Shown here: piece by piece, positions 27,101-36,330 of the stretch
Layout of the letters: the number at the start of each line of letters is the position of its first letter
Numbering within the stretch: position 1 is the stretch's first letter
NCBI RefSeq assembly: GCF_006874425.1
Contig: NZ_VIJZ01000011.1
Location: 62,001-126,000, forward strand
Origin: Paenibacillus ottowii
GTDB taxonomy: Bacteria; Bacillota; Bacilli; Paenibacillales; Paenibacillaceae
Direction of reading: 5' to 3'
DNA length: 64,000 bases
Notes under the pieces: generated by a model
The model's database searches: none
The model's input: the letters and a program-made list of their open reading frames with translations, nothing else
Told to the model about the DNA's origin: nothing
Program-made: the position numbers and the translations under genes

Positions 27101-30100
27101 GCTTTCATAATCGCCAGGATGGAGACAATGAATTCAAGAGAACGTGGCAAGTAAACTCCGATAAACTTTCCATGACGACTATTGGCATTAGCATCATCCG
27201 TTAATTTATTGGCAATATGCAGAGAAATGAGGTCCAAGCTGTGGTAGGACATAACCTGATTGTGCGCAATTATTGCCGGCTGTGAAGACCGCTGCTTGGC
27301 TTGCTCCAGAAATAAGTCAACAATCGAACGATCTCTGGGATATGCTGTATACATATTGTTCCAGTCATAGACGATTCGATCATATTCATCCCTATTCATA
27401 AAGCAAACATCTGCAGGGGTATGATCCGGATGTTCCAATACATATTGCACCGCATTATGCAGATGCTCTGCCAATCGGCTAACCGTTTCTTTTTTCAGTC
27501 GATCTGCATCATATATAAACTTGATGATCATCTGTTCCCCATCATGGGCCACGGTGATCGTCATTAGATAATTCGTTTTTTCTCGTTCCTCCATAGCTGA
27601 CATCTTCAATTCATGCGCAGGCTGCCGATAATCGTTCAAATAATTTTCGAATGCCACAATGCTGTAAAACATGGCATGTCCCTGAATACCAGACCAGCTC
27701 TTCAATTCGTTCAGATTCACATAACTGTGGTCGTTAATTTTCTGAATGGTTTGGTGCAGCTGTTGTACATACTCCATGATGGTTTGCTCCACATTCCAGT
27801 GCATGACTAAAGGCAGCGTATTAATCAGCATACCTGTGATCCGATCCGCTTTTGCAAGATCTGATCCTCTCCCGGACACCACCATGCCAAAAATGGTTGT
27901 ATCGGCATCATGATAGACTTGTAGCACTTTGCCCCATGCGAACTGTACCAGCGTATTTAGTGAAACTTGTGCTTGCTGTACAAAATCAGCAATCTGCTTA
28001 GTTCGTCTTGAATCAATAATAAGAGTTTCGATCTGCTGGTTCTTGATCGGTCGATGTACATCGGGAAGTGTACCCTTCTCTATAGGCAGTCGTGTTGGCT
28101 CCGTTACTTCGGCCAAATACGTCCTCCAGAATGTCTCGGCCTCCGTGCGATCTTTAGAGTCTAACCAATGAATATAAGATTCAAAAGAACGGGTCAAGCT
28201 GCGCTGTGGCATCCGATTTTGCAGGCTACAAGCATAGAGATCATGTACCCGATTCAGCAGCAACGGCAGGCTCCAACCGTCCAGCAAAATATGATGGTAA
28301 CTCCAAATCATCGTCCATTCGTTTGAAGCAACCTGAATCAAGGTTAGGCGAAACGCAGGCTGAGTTAGATCAAAACGGCGATTACGATCCGCTGCCATCC
28401 AGCGTTCGATATACTCCTGCTGCCGCACCGGTTGCTCCGCTTCAATATCCAAAAAGGTCCATTCCCATTCTGCATTTTGGACAATACATTGTATGGGCTT
28501 GTCCAGCGCCTCCCAAATGTAGCAAGTCCGCAAGCTATCATTTTCGGCAATGACGCTGCTCCAGGCTTCACGGTAACGGCCCACCTCTAGCCTGCCATGA
28601 TATTTCCAACGAACCTGCACGAAATATTGATCGGAGGCGGGATGGTCCAAGTAATGGAACAGTAGTCCTTCCTGTAAGGGACTTAGATAGAGCATTTTAT
28701 CTAGACCATGTTTCAATTGATATGTCTTAACGATCTGATCGAGCGGTTGCTGTTCCAGGGACACGGATGGAAAATCACTAGGGGTGAATTCTTCGTGTTC
28801 AACCTGCCTGCAATGCTCGATAATAGCAAGCAGACGTGTTACAAAAGCATCTAGCAATTGAGTTATAGTTACTTCTTCATAATGACATTTGCTATATTTC
28901 ATAAACAGATGCAGCTTGCCATGAACAATGGAACAATTGAGTTCCAATAGGCTTGTTCCATGATTAAGCCGTGAGCTATAATCCTGTGCTGCGTCACGTG
29001 TAAACTCTAGCCACTCGTTTGACTCGTTCATAATTCCCTGATCAAATTGGCCCAAGTAATTGAAAAGAGCCTGAGGTTCAGAAGCTGCTAACTCGAAACG
29101 AACTTCTTCGCGCGGGTGGCAGTATCTCAAAGCACCATATGACATGCCGCGGTGAGGAATATAGCGTAATTGCTCTTTGACAGATTTAATCGTCGTTCCC
29201 AAAGAGCAACCCTCCGGAATCTGAATGCAAACCGGAAACATGGAGGTAAACCAACCGATAGTCCTTGTCAGGTCTATATCGGATACAAAGTGCTCACGTC
29301 CATGACCTTCTAAGCGAAATGCAATCGTTGTCTGTCCAGACCAATCGGAGAGCGCTAGGGACCAAGCTGTAAGCAGCAGATCGTTGATCTCAGTATGGTA
29401 AGCCTGGGAGCAATGGTGCAAAAGCAGCTCCGTATCGTCTGAAGCAAGCATCGTAACCAATTCCGAAGATTCCCTACTCTTTTTATGAGCCGGATCATGG
29501 TCAACTGGCAGCACAAAAGCTGCAGCTTGATGCTGTACTTTTTTCCAATGTTCAATATGACTTAAAGTATCCTCATGTACAGAATAACTCTTCAATGCAG
29601 AATGCCACTTTTTGTATGGATTCAGAACGGGAGACAGCGCGATCCCCTGATACAATTGATACAATTCCTGAACCAATATTCTCCAGGACACTCCATCAAT
29701 GACCAGATGATGTATAGTCATAAATAAACGAGCTTTACCATCAGGGTGACCTTGGATTACTCCCGCATACATCATGTTTCCCGTCTCATAATTCAATTGT
29801 CTGCTCCATGCATCACATATGCTTGAAATTTCGGAGTCAGGATATTCAATTTGTTGAAGGGTATAGCTAGCCAGTTGGATGGAGGCATCCGTTTGGTAGC
29901 GCTGCGAATACACATGTTCCCTGACCACAATCTCCATCGAAAGCTCTGGATGTAATCGAATCAATTGATTAATGGCAGTTTCTAACCTTACAGGATCGAA
30001 ATCACGGAGCACAAATAGCTGGGATTGGTTGAAATAATGCGGAACTACAAACTGTTGCTCGAAAAACCAGTGTTGGATTGGTGTCAAGCCAAATTCGCCT

Positions 30101-32709
30101 GACCAATCAACCATAAGCTCTTCTGTTTGACTACTGTCTGTCCAAGCAACTACAGTAGCTAATTTCTTAATGGTTGGATGCTCTGCCACTTGTCTTGGAG
30201 TAAGTATCATACCGTGATCTCTGGCCATAGATACGACTTGAATGGCAAGAATTGAATCTCCTCCAACAGCATAAAAATGGTCGTTAACTCCGATATCTCC
30301 CCTTTTTAAAATCTGTCGCCAAATCCAAAGCAAACGCTTTTCGAGATCATCCTCGTCTGCTTCCACAGCTTGATCAGCTTGAAGAAATAAGGTACTCTTC
30401 GGATCGGGGAGAGCCCCACGGTCGACTTTTCCGTTTGTATTTACTGGAAATGAATCCAGATGACAAAAATACGAAGGAATCATATATGCTGGTAACATAG
30501 CATTTAAGTGCTGCGCCAGTTCCGCCTCTTTCAGTTCTTCTCCAGCAGTATAATAGGCAACCAGTTTATGGTATGATCCGTCCTTCCAGGCTTGAACGAC
30601 ACATTGACTGACGTCAGGATGCTGGCGTAGCTGATATTCGATTTCACCCAGTTCGATACGATACCCTCTGATTTTAATCTGTTCATCACTGCGTCGTATA
30701 AATACCAGTTCTCCATCCGGCGTCCATTTCACAATATCCCCGGTTTTATATAACCGCTCACTGTGCGACGGATACTCACTGCTGATTGCAATCTCTTTAT
30801 GAACGAACCGTTCTCGAGTCAGTTCCTCACGATTCAAATATCCTCTGGCAAGCCCGATGCCCCCTACCCATAATTCGCCAGGAACGCCGACAGGCACAGG
30901 ATTGCCGAATGAGTTCAAGACGAATAACCGTTTGTTATAGACGGGTTGACCGATCGTAATTTCTTTTCCTGGCCGGCAGACAGAAGTAGCACAGATTATC
31001 GTTACTTCGGTCGGTCCGTAAGCGTTCACAAATTGTCTTCCTCTTCCCCAATAACCGACAATGTCAGGAGTACAGGGTTCTCCAGCAGATATAAGTGTAT
31101 GCAATTTCGGCAATTCTCTATGTTTCATTGTTCGAAGCACTGATGGTGTCAGCATGGCAATGTGGATGTTCTTCTCTGCAAGAATATCTGAAATATCAAC
31201 ATAAGGTGGTAGTTCATCATCTGATAGAACAACCAATGTCCCGCCTACTGATAACGTGCCGATCCATTCGTAGACCGAAGCGTCGAAACTCATGGAGGCG
31301 AATTGCATGACTCTTGAGTCAGAGGTAATACCAAACTTTTCAACCAGATAAGGGACCAATGCGACCAAGCCAGCATGTTCAATGAGAGTTCCCTTCGGTT
31401 TTCCGGTAGAGCCGGAAGTGTAGATAACATAAGCCAGATCATTCTGCTTCAGCCCGATCTGCAAATTTTCGTTGGGATTGCAGTCCTGCTGCACCGAGCA
31501 TTCATCCACACAAATCAGCGAATACGGTTTCATACCCAGTTGAGATATATATGGATGTATCCTGCTTACTAATTGACTGTGCGTTACAATCATTTCGGCC
31601 CGTGCATCTTCTAAAATAAATCGCAGCCGCTCCCCAGGATATTGGGGATCAATCGGAAGATAAGCAGCTCCCGCTTTCATAACTCCGAGCATTGAGGGGA
31701 CCACATCTGCGCTTCTGTCCATAATGATAGCAATCAGCGTACCAGTCGACAGAGAGCCATGTCCTTGCAGCAAATACGACTCTCTAATCATGTGGCTGAT
31801 TTGATTTGCCCGGTGATTTAACTCATAATAAGTCAGCCTCTGCTCACCAAACTCCAAGGCAATCGCATGGGGTGTTCGATCAGCCTGCACCTCGATCAAT
31901 TGAACCACCGTTTTATCCTTAGGATAGGCTCGTTCTGTATTATTCCATTGTTGCATCTGTTTGCGTTCTTTCGTGGTCAACATGGGATGAAATAGTACCT
32001 TCTTCTTTGGAAGAAGGAGCACATTTTCCAGCAATGTTTGAAAATGGCCTGCGAAGCTAGCGATTTGTCTTTCTCCAAAACGATTTCCATCATACTGTAT
32101 TGCGCACTCCAATACATCCGCATCATAATGGTAGCAGAGTGCGATTTCTAGCTGATCTATACTGTGTAAGAGAGCCGGTGCTTTCATATTGGAATTTGGA
32201 GATAAGAAATTATCACACATCTCCATGATACCCACATTGAAGAAATCCTTCTCTGCTCCTGATCGAGAATCGATTTTAGTTTGCTGCGAAGAATCCTCTC
32301 TCCAATCGCTGCTGGTACGTCGTTTGTTCCATTCCATTGCAACCCTTTGTATCAAAGAGAAAAGATCATCTTCCCTCTGTATATGAATGAGTAGCGGATA
32401 ATCCAGACAACTTTCTGTGGCTTCTTTGTCGGATATCTCAGAATATATAACAGGCAAAGCATATTGATTGGCGTAATGGGATAGCAGTACGGACCATATG
32501 GATGTTATAAAGGAAGGCATACCTATCTGGTGATTCTGTACAAATTTTAAAATCGCTTGAACCTGTCTTGTCTCCAAACGAATGCAGTAAAGCACTTGAT
32601 CATTCCCCGTGGGTTTTTCGATATTTCTACTGTGGTGAGAAAATAAAGGCAAATAACGTTGTGACCTATCAGACCCACTCTGACTAGGTGTAGTGGACGA
32701 CCCTATCAC
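24115..32709 (-). CDS. Dimodular NRPS: halfC-A-T-E-C-A-T-C, no thioesterase
   Basis: 2,864 residues. Order: C-terminal lobe of a condensation domain without HHxxxDG (1-245); A (about 255-765; YTSGSTGKPKG); T (Ser819 in GGDS); epimerase (about 870-1300; HHLVIDG at 1000, EGHGRE, TIGWF); C (about 1335-1770; HHILLDG at 1472); A (about 1785-2295); T (Ser2344 in GGHS); terminal C (about 2408-2864; HHLIFDG at 2543). The pockets as I align them read D-A-Y-M-I-A-A-I-I-K (unassigned, hydrophobic) and D-A-F-W-I-G-V-T-F-K (9/10 to a Val code I recall). The GTG start follows the first NRPS stop directly with GGGGAGG before it. No TE, MbtH or PPTase is nearby. Release by the terminal C domain is inferred. 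Confidence 0.9.
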   Translation of the reverse strand: MIGSSTTPSQSGSDRSQRYLPLFSHHSRNIEKPTGNDQVLYCIRLETRQVQAILKFVQNHQIGMPSFITSIWSVLLSHYANQYALPVIYSEISDKEATESCLDYPLLIHIQREDDLFSLIQRVAMEWNKRRTSSDWREDSSQQTKIDSRSGAEKDFFNVGIMEMCDNFLSPNSNMKAPALLHSIDQLEIALCYHYDADVLECAIQYDGNRFGERQIASFAGHFQTLLENVLLLPKKKVLFHPMLTTKERKQMQQWNNTERAYPKDKTVVQLIEVQADRTPHAIALEFGEQRLTYYELNHRANQISHMIRESYLLQGHGSLSTGTLIAIIMDRSADVVPSMLGVMKAGAAYLPIDPQYPGERLRFILEDARAEMIVTHSQLVSRIHPYISQLGMKPYSLICVDECSVQQDCNPNENLQIGLKQNDLAYVIYTSGSTGKPKGTLIEHAGLVALVPYLVEKFGITSDSRVMQFASMSFDASVYEWIGTLSVGGTLVVLSDDELPPYVDISDILAEKNIHIAMLTPSVLRTMKHRELPKLHTLISAGEPCTPDIVGYWGRGRQFVNAYGPTEVTIICATSVCRPGKEITIGQPVYNKRLFVLNSFGNPVPVGVPGELWVGGIGLARGYLNREELTRERFVHKEIAISSEYPSHSERLYKTGDIVKWTPDGELVFIRRSDEQIKIRGYRIELGEIEYQLRQHPDVSQCVVQAWKDGSYHKLVAYYTAGEELKEAELAQHLNAMLPAYMIPSYFCHLDSFPVNTNGKVDRGALPDPKSTLFLQADQAVEADEDDLEKRLLWIWRQILKRGDIGVNDHFYAVGGDSILAIQVVSMARDHGMILTPRQVAEHPTIKKLATVVAWTDSSQTEELMVDWSGEFGLTPIQHWFFEQQFVVPHYFNQSQLFVLRDFDPVRLETAINQLIRLHPELSMEIVVREHVYSQRYQTDASIQLASYTLQQIEYPDSEISSICDAWSRQLNYETGNMMYAGVIQGHPDGKARLFMTIHHLVIDGVSWRILVQELYQLYQGIALSPVLNPYKKWHSALKSYSVHEDTLSHIEHWKKVQHQAAAFVLPVDHDPAHKKSRESSELVTMLASDDTELLLHHCSQAYHTEINDLLLTAWSLALSDWSGQTTIAFRLEGHGREHFVSDIDLTRTIGWFTSMFPVCIQIPEGCSLGTTIKSVKEQLRYIPHRGMSYGALRYCHPREEVRFELAASEPQALFNYLGQFDQGIMNESNEWLEFTRDAAQDYSSRLNHGTSLLELNCSIVHGKLHLFMKYSKCHYEEVTITQLLDAFVTRLLAIIEHCRQVEHEEFTPSDFPSVSLEQQPLDQIVKTYQLKHGLDKMLYLSPLQEGLLFHYLDHPASDQYFVQVRWKYHGRLEVGRYREAWSSVIAENDSLRTCYIWEALDKPIQCIVQNAEWEWTFLDIEAEQPVRQQEYIERWMAADRNRRFDLTQPAFRLTLIQVASNEWTMIWSYHHILLDGWSLPLLLNRVHDLYACSLQNRMPQRSLTRSFESYIHWLDSKDRTEAETFWRTYLAEVTEPTRLPIEKGTLPDVHRPIKNQQIETLIIDSRRTKQIADFVQQAQVSLNTLVQFAWGKVLQVYHDADTTIFGMVVSGRGSDLAKADRITGMLINTLPLVMHWNVEQTIMEYVQQLHQTIQKINDHSYVNLNELKSWSGIQGHAMFYSIVAFENYLNDYRQPAHELKMSAMEEREKTNYLMTITVAHDGEQMIIKFIYDADRLKKETVSRLAEHLHNAVQYVLEHPDHTPADVCFMNRDEYDRIVYDWNNMYTAYPRDRSIVDLFLEQAKQRSSQPAIIAHNQVMSYHSLDLISLHIANKLTDDANANSRHGKFIGVYLPRSLEFIVSILAIMKAGYAYVPIDPDFPAERTRELIKDAGLDTILTSQEGAERISEVSIGIRLILIDTKHFDPDGIVQQEKKGNRVAPNDLAYLMYTSGSTGKPKGVMVEHRNVIRLVKNTCYFPFSSDIRLLYTGSPVFDASTFEIWGTLLNGGQLFVVSKDDLLNIRLIEQRMKEWGINTLWLSSALCNQWIEENEKLFAGLQWLIVGGEILSVKHINRIRLAHPELSILNVYGPTENTTFSTSYRIEEPFEQNIPIGKPISNSTCYILDKRGRVQPVGAVGELYVGGDGVARGYWQQNQLTEQAFIPNPHCSAKDRERGTNLVLYRTGDRVRWLPDGNIEYIGRGDDQIKLRGYRIELGEVEFRLGSYPAVKECLVLVREVHGDLRMFAYYTAEEEEREEQLHTFMANGLPSYMLPFRYIWLKSFPLTVNGKIDRKRLPLPEIHSEKEAITGPKTELEQTIEEVWSTVLKLDYIGKNEDFHTLGGHSLHALRIASLLQKGGYPVTVNQIFRERTIERLAISLSNASTNTAPALCPNMDNSYIQSIRKAYPDDGFPLSAVQKRFFQRNLVNRNMFNVPYLARLKNYIPTELLSTSIEQLLSKHAALRLSFAQLEDGEWYQFEQQISAEQVVSYVDLHMVPGSHDTYISDYCSKIQYEFDIKEGPLWKVVWFDSYCGKREQVILLLFHHLIFDGISINIFLEDLRHLLLLGQGSELPLHAEEESSYRDWCIALTQYAAKNTFSKAFTFWNRVVEGGQSLQVDTESEVEPLHRHMRTITHDLLEGEEHLQRLKALAIKHQTTPLSILLTALSQACFQLKNQSDLLLHVMSYQRESFLPGIVIDRTIGFFAGAYPLHIEIQEEDQSDNWEKALGSVIHMLQHLPSEGMDYFLLRYMIQDIYPNTKPLRDGTHMLFHYQSEEMNGIANDLYEPLSISYGNTNAADNPSAYKLNMTADLRRDRLSLTCYYSSLHYKDQTIAKLIRCISEYLYRSIGVRPYTMIMEGISDYENI

Positions 32710-35700
32710 TTATTGTACCTCCCCTATCCGGGATGCCATACCGGCAGCTTGATAAAAAGCGGCCCTGACCTCCTCTACTTCTATCTCATAACTGCATCGT
32801 ATAGAAAAAATAAGACCGTCCGTGTAAGAAGAAGCAATGCAATTGAACAGTGAATGGATCGGCAGCGGATTCGGTTGCTTTACAATAGTATCATCATAAT
32901 AAGCACTGTATTTTGAGCCTGCTTTTGTGCTATTTCCTAAATAGTTAAACATGAATAAATCTAGTTGCTCATACTGTTTCCCCAACTGTACAAATGTTCT
33001 GATTCGTTCCCACTTGTCTTTGTAATCAGGACTTGTAAGAAGATGCATAAAATTGATCGTATGGTGTTTTAATACATCCAGTCTGCTTCTGACAGACAAC
33101 ATCATTTCATCCGGTTTTTGCTTCAGCTCCAACAGCATAGGCACAAAATCAATAAATTCACCGGCCGTGTTATAATAAGCCTCCTCGTCATATCTTCTTC
33201 CATCATATAAAAATAACAATGGCAGCTTATCCATACCTAAATAAGTTTGCAGACCCCTTGAATAGACAGAAAGCGCCAGCTCTAAAGAAGGATTCTCAGC
33301 GGGGATACATACGTTAAACAGGTAGGCTTCTGTGCTCGTTCGCAGCTTTGGTGTTTGTAAGATGTTTTGTTTGCTTTTTTGGAACGCTTCCAAACTAAAA
33401 GCTGATATCAATTCTTCTTCCGTAATTCCTTTTGGTCCACTTTGGATTTGTCTGACATACGCCTCATAGGGCTTCACTTCATCCATAGGAAGGGGGCGAT
33501 TTTGAAGTAGACTCCTGTAGCTGGCAAGCAACTGTCGTTCGGCTACTTCCGAGGTCACCCGGTCGCATATCGCATGATGATAAATAGTTATAACATAATG
33601 TTCACGCAGGTTTCGTTTCAGCACAAACATGTGGAACAACATATGCTCTTCGGCGAATCGGGTATTTGCAACATAATCATTTACCATTTCCATAAAGGAG
33701 CCACATGGATTGTGAGCTGACATGTCAATAATGTTAAGCTTTGACACAGTATCACCAGGCAGTACGTATTCCCTCCAATAAGTCCATCCATCTCTTTGGG
33801 TCGCAACGCTCCTCAGTAATCCTTGATTTTGGACAAAGTGATTGTAAGCCTGATCCAAAAAATCATAATTCACACATTCATCCAGCCTAAATATACCTAA
33901 GCTTGGTGGTGTTTGAAACGAAATTTGCATTTGTTGAATTCCACTTAGCGGGTATTTTTGTACCACTTCCCCTCTATTAAGAAACTGATCTTTTTTCAAA
34001 TAATCCTTTTCCAGTTGCTTGCGTAAACTTTCCACTTGATCTGAATTCATGCTCTTTAAGCCCAAACGCTGGAAAAATTCCTCTTCATCCATCGTCCAGT
34101 ATTGATCAGCCATTTCCGCTTTAAGTTCCAGTGGTACAATGTAATGTGGCAGTAGCTCTGGAGCTACTTTTCCGTCCATAATCCGCGTGATATGGTTAAC
34201 GTCAGCCACCATGTCGGAGTAAAGTACCTGAATATCTCTAACTTCGTGAATAAAATCCCTTACTTGGTATTTCACCCACTCAAAAACACCACCCGTTTCT
34301 TGGTGAAGCCAAGACATCAACTGTTGTGCTGTTTTAATAATGCCCTGCTGCTTTAGGGGCCCTATAGCACTATTCTGTGTTGAAAGAAGGTAATTAGCGA
34401 GGGCCCGAATCGTTTTATAGTGATAAATGTCTGTTAAAGTGACGGAATATCCCGCCCACTCCATTCTTGACATTAATGTAAGCGCATGAATAGAATGTCC
34501 ACCGAGGTCGACAAAGCTATCTAAAACACTAAGCTGCTGTAGTCCCAATACATCCTGCCAGATTTCCATCAGCTTCGTTTCCAGTCCCGGCTCAGGAGAC
34601 ACATATTCTGCTCCAGCATGTATATTTTCACCAAGAGCTAACAGTGCTTTACGATCCAGCTTACCATTCAATGTCAGTGGCATTTGCTCTAATTGAATAA
34701 AAAAAGAGGGGATCATGTAGTTCGGCAGCTTGATAGAGAGAGCCGTTTTAATTTCACTTGCTGTCAGATTGATGGTCGCTGTAAAATACGCTTCCAACTG
34801 CTTATGACCGGCCTCATTTTCACGAACAACAGCTGCCGCTTCTTGTATATCATTTAATTTTAATAGATGCGACTCTATTTCCCCCAGCTCAATTCGATAC
34901 CCTCGTATTTTCACCTGGCCGTCGATCCGTCTAATAAATTCGAAGTTCCCATCTGCTTGCTCTTGTACCCAATCTCCGGTACGATACAACCTGCCTCCAG
35001 GTACCCATGAAGACTGAATAAACCGCTCCGCTGTCAACTCTGGTTGATTCAAATAACCTTTAACTAATCCGTCGCCAGCGATGTACAATTCACCTTCAAC
35101 TCCCTGCGGCAAAGGATGCTGCTCTTGATCCAGGATATAAACCTTCGTGTTGCTGATTGGTTTGCCGATTGGCACGCTATTTGCATTATCGTCCAAATGA
35201 TCAATCGGGTAATACGTAGCAAATACTGTGCTCTCCGTCGGTCCGTAGACATGAATTAAACGACCCGGACCCATACAGGCAAACGCTTTACGTACATGGC
35301 TGACCGACGCCTTCTCACCACCGAATAGCAACGTTTCAATGGTTGCAAAGCAGCTGGGATCAATATCCACCAATGCATTAAAAAGAGCCGTTGTCACAAA
35401 GCATTTTGTAATCTGTTGTGTACGAAGTATATTGGATAGCTCCCGTGCATTCACAGTTTGATCTTGAGTGCTCAAAACAAGAGTACCCCCATTAAGCAGA
35501 GCCCCATAAATACCAAATGTAGAACCATCAAACGAAAAACTGGACACTTGCAATATCCGATCTTTTGTCGAGAAATGGATGTAATCTGTCTTTTTAACAA
35601 CACGTGTAATGTTGTAGTGCATCGTTAAGGTTCCCTTAGGCTCGCCGGTAGAACCAGACGTATACATAATACATGCTAACGCATCGGAACTTTGACTAGT

Positions 35701-36153
35701 AGTGAGATTCCCCGTTTCTTTCCCGTAGTTTCGTTTATCTGTCAAATCCAGTGCAAGATTGTCGAGCTCCATTGAGTTGGGGATTGGAAGCTGGGTCAGC
35801 AGGAGAGTTGCGCCAGAATCCGTTAGCATATAGCGTATACGTTCCTCTGGATATTGCGGATCAATCGGCACATAGGCTCCCCCGGCTTTTAATATTCCGA
35901 ATATCCCGATGATCATTTCTAATGAGCAATCGCCCATGATTCCGACGGGCCTATCTTTATCTACACCTTTGTTCCGCAAAACATGTGCAAATTGATTGGC
36001 CTTTGTGTTCAGATCAGCATACGTCAAGTGCTTGTCCCTAAATACGACCGCTACGTGATCCGGTGTGCGCTCAACCTGCTCTTCAAACAATTGATGAATC
36101 GTTTTCTCCCACGGGTAATCCGCTAACATACCGTGTAACATACTTGACTTCAT
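32710..36153 (-). CDS. Initiating NRPS: A-T-linker-C
   Basis: 1,147 residues. The A domain runs about 15-505 (A3 at 163-174; NGKLD at 496), then T with Ser554 in LGGHSI, an unusual ~130-residue helical linker (600-732) of no known family, and a full-length condensation-like domain (733-1147). Its active motif reads HHAICDR, with the second His and Asp kept but Gly replaced by Arg. There is no starter C domain or acyl-ligase, so assembly should begin on a free amino acid. The pocket reads D-G-F-F-L-G-V-V-F-K, close to the Ile code of bacitracin synthetase as I recall it. AGGAGAAGGAG lies before the ATG. It is the first gene of the NRPS2-GT17 operon. Confidence 0.9.
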   Translation of the reverse strand: MKSSMLHGMLADYPWEKTIHQLFEEQVERTPDHVAVVFRDKHLTYADLNTKANQFAHVLRNKGVDKDRPVGIMGDCSLEMIIGIFGILKAGGAYVPIDPQYPEERIRYMLTDSGATLLLTQLPIPNSMELDNLALDLTDKRNYGKETGNLTTSQSSDALACIMYTSGSTGEPKGTLTMHYNITRVVKKTDYIHFSTKDRILQVSSFSFDGSTFGIYGALLNGGTLVLSTQDQTVNARELSNILRTQQITKCFVTTALFNALVDIDPSCFATIETLLFGGEKASVSHVRKAFACMGPGRLIHVYGPTESTVFATYYPIDHLDDNANSVPIGKPISNTKVYILDQEQHPLPQGVEGELYIAGDGLVKGYLNQPELTAERFIQSSWVPGGRLYRTGDWVQEQADGNFEFIRRIDGQVKIRGYRIELGEIESHLLKLNDIQEAAAVVRENEAGHKQLEAYFTATINLTASEIKTALSIKLPNYMIPSFFIQLEQMPLTLNGKLDRKALLALGENIHAGAEYVSPEPGLETKLMEIWQDVLGLQQLSVLDSFVDLGGHSIHALTLMSRMEWAGYSVTLTDIYHYKTIRALANYLLSTQNSAIGPLKQQGIIKTAQQLMSWLHQETGGVFEWVKYQVRDFIHEVRDIQVLYSDMVADVNHITRIMDGKVAPELLPHYIVPLELKAEMADQYWTMDEEEFFQRLGLKSMNSDQVESLRKQLEKDYLKKDQFLNRGEVVQKYPLSGIQQMQISFQTPPSLGIFRLDECVNYDFLDQAYNHFVQNQGLLRSVATQRDGWTYWREYVLPGDTVSKLNIIDMSAHNPCGSFMEMVNDYVANTRFAEEHMLFHMFVLKRNLREHYVITIYHHAICDRVTSEVAERQLLASYRSLLQNRPLPMDEVKPYEAYVRQIQSGPKGITEEELISAFSLEAFQKSKQNILQTPKLRTSTEAYLFNVCIPAENPSLELALSVYSRGLQTYLGMDKLPLLFLYDGRRYDEEAYYNTAGEFIDFVPMLLELKQKPDEMMLSVRSRLDVLKHHTINFMHLLTSPDYKDKWERIRTFVQLGKQYEQLDLFMFNYLGNSTKAGSKYSAYYDDTIVKQPNPLPIHSLFNCIASSYTDGLIFSIRCSYEIEVEEVRAAFYQAAGMASRIGEVQ

Positions 36154-36330
36154 CTCCTTCTCCTGTCATCCATAATCCAGATATTACAATAGGTTGGGGA
36201 TTTAACAGGAGAAAAAGAAATGACATGAGAGCTTGTTTTTTGACCGAAAATTTCTTTAAAATAAGTATATAGCTACTTCTTGCTCTACAATAAAATACCA
36301 CAGATTGGTTACTCGACTGGAGGAAAAGAA
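36154..36330. other. Divergent promoter region of NRPS and glutaminase
   Basis: Holds a duplicated ribosome-site-like segment: GGAGAAAAAGAAATGACAT near 36208 and GGAGGAAAAGAAATGACAT at 36319, the second belonging to the glutaminase. The first opens only ATG ACA TGA. TTGACC at 36239 may be the glutaminase -35, but its -10 is weak. Confidence 0.4.
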
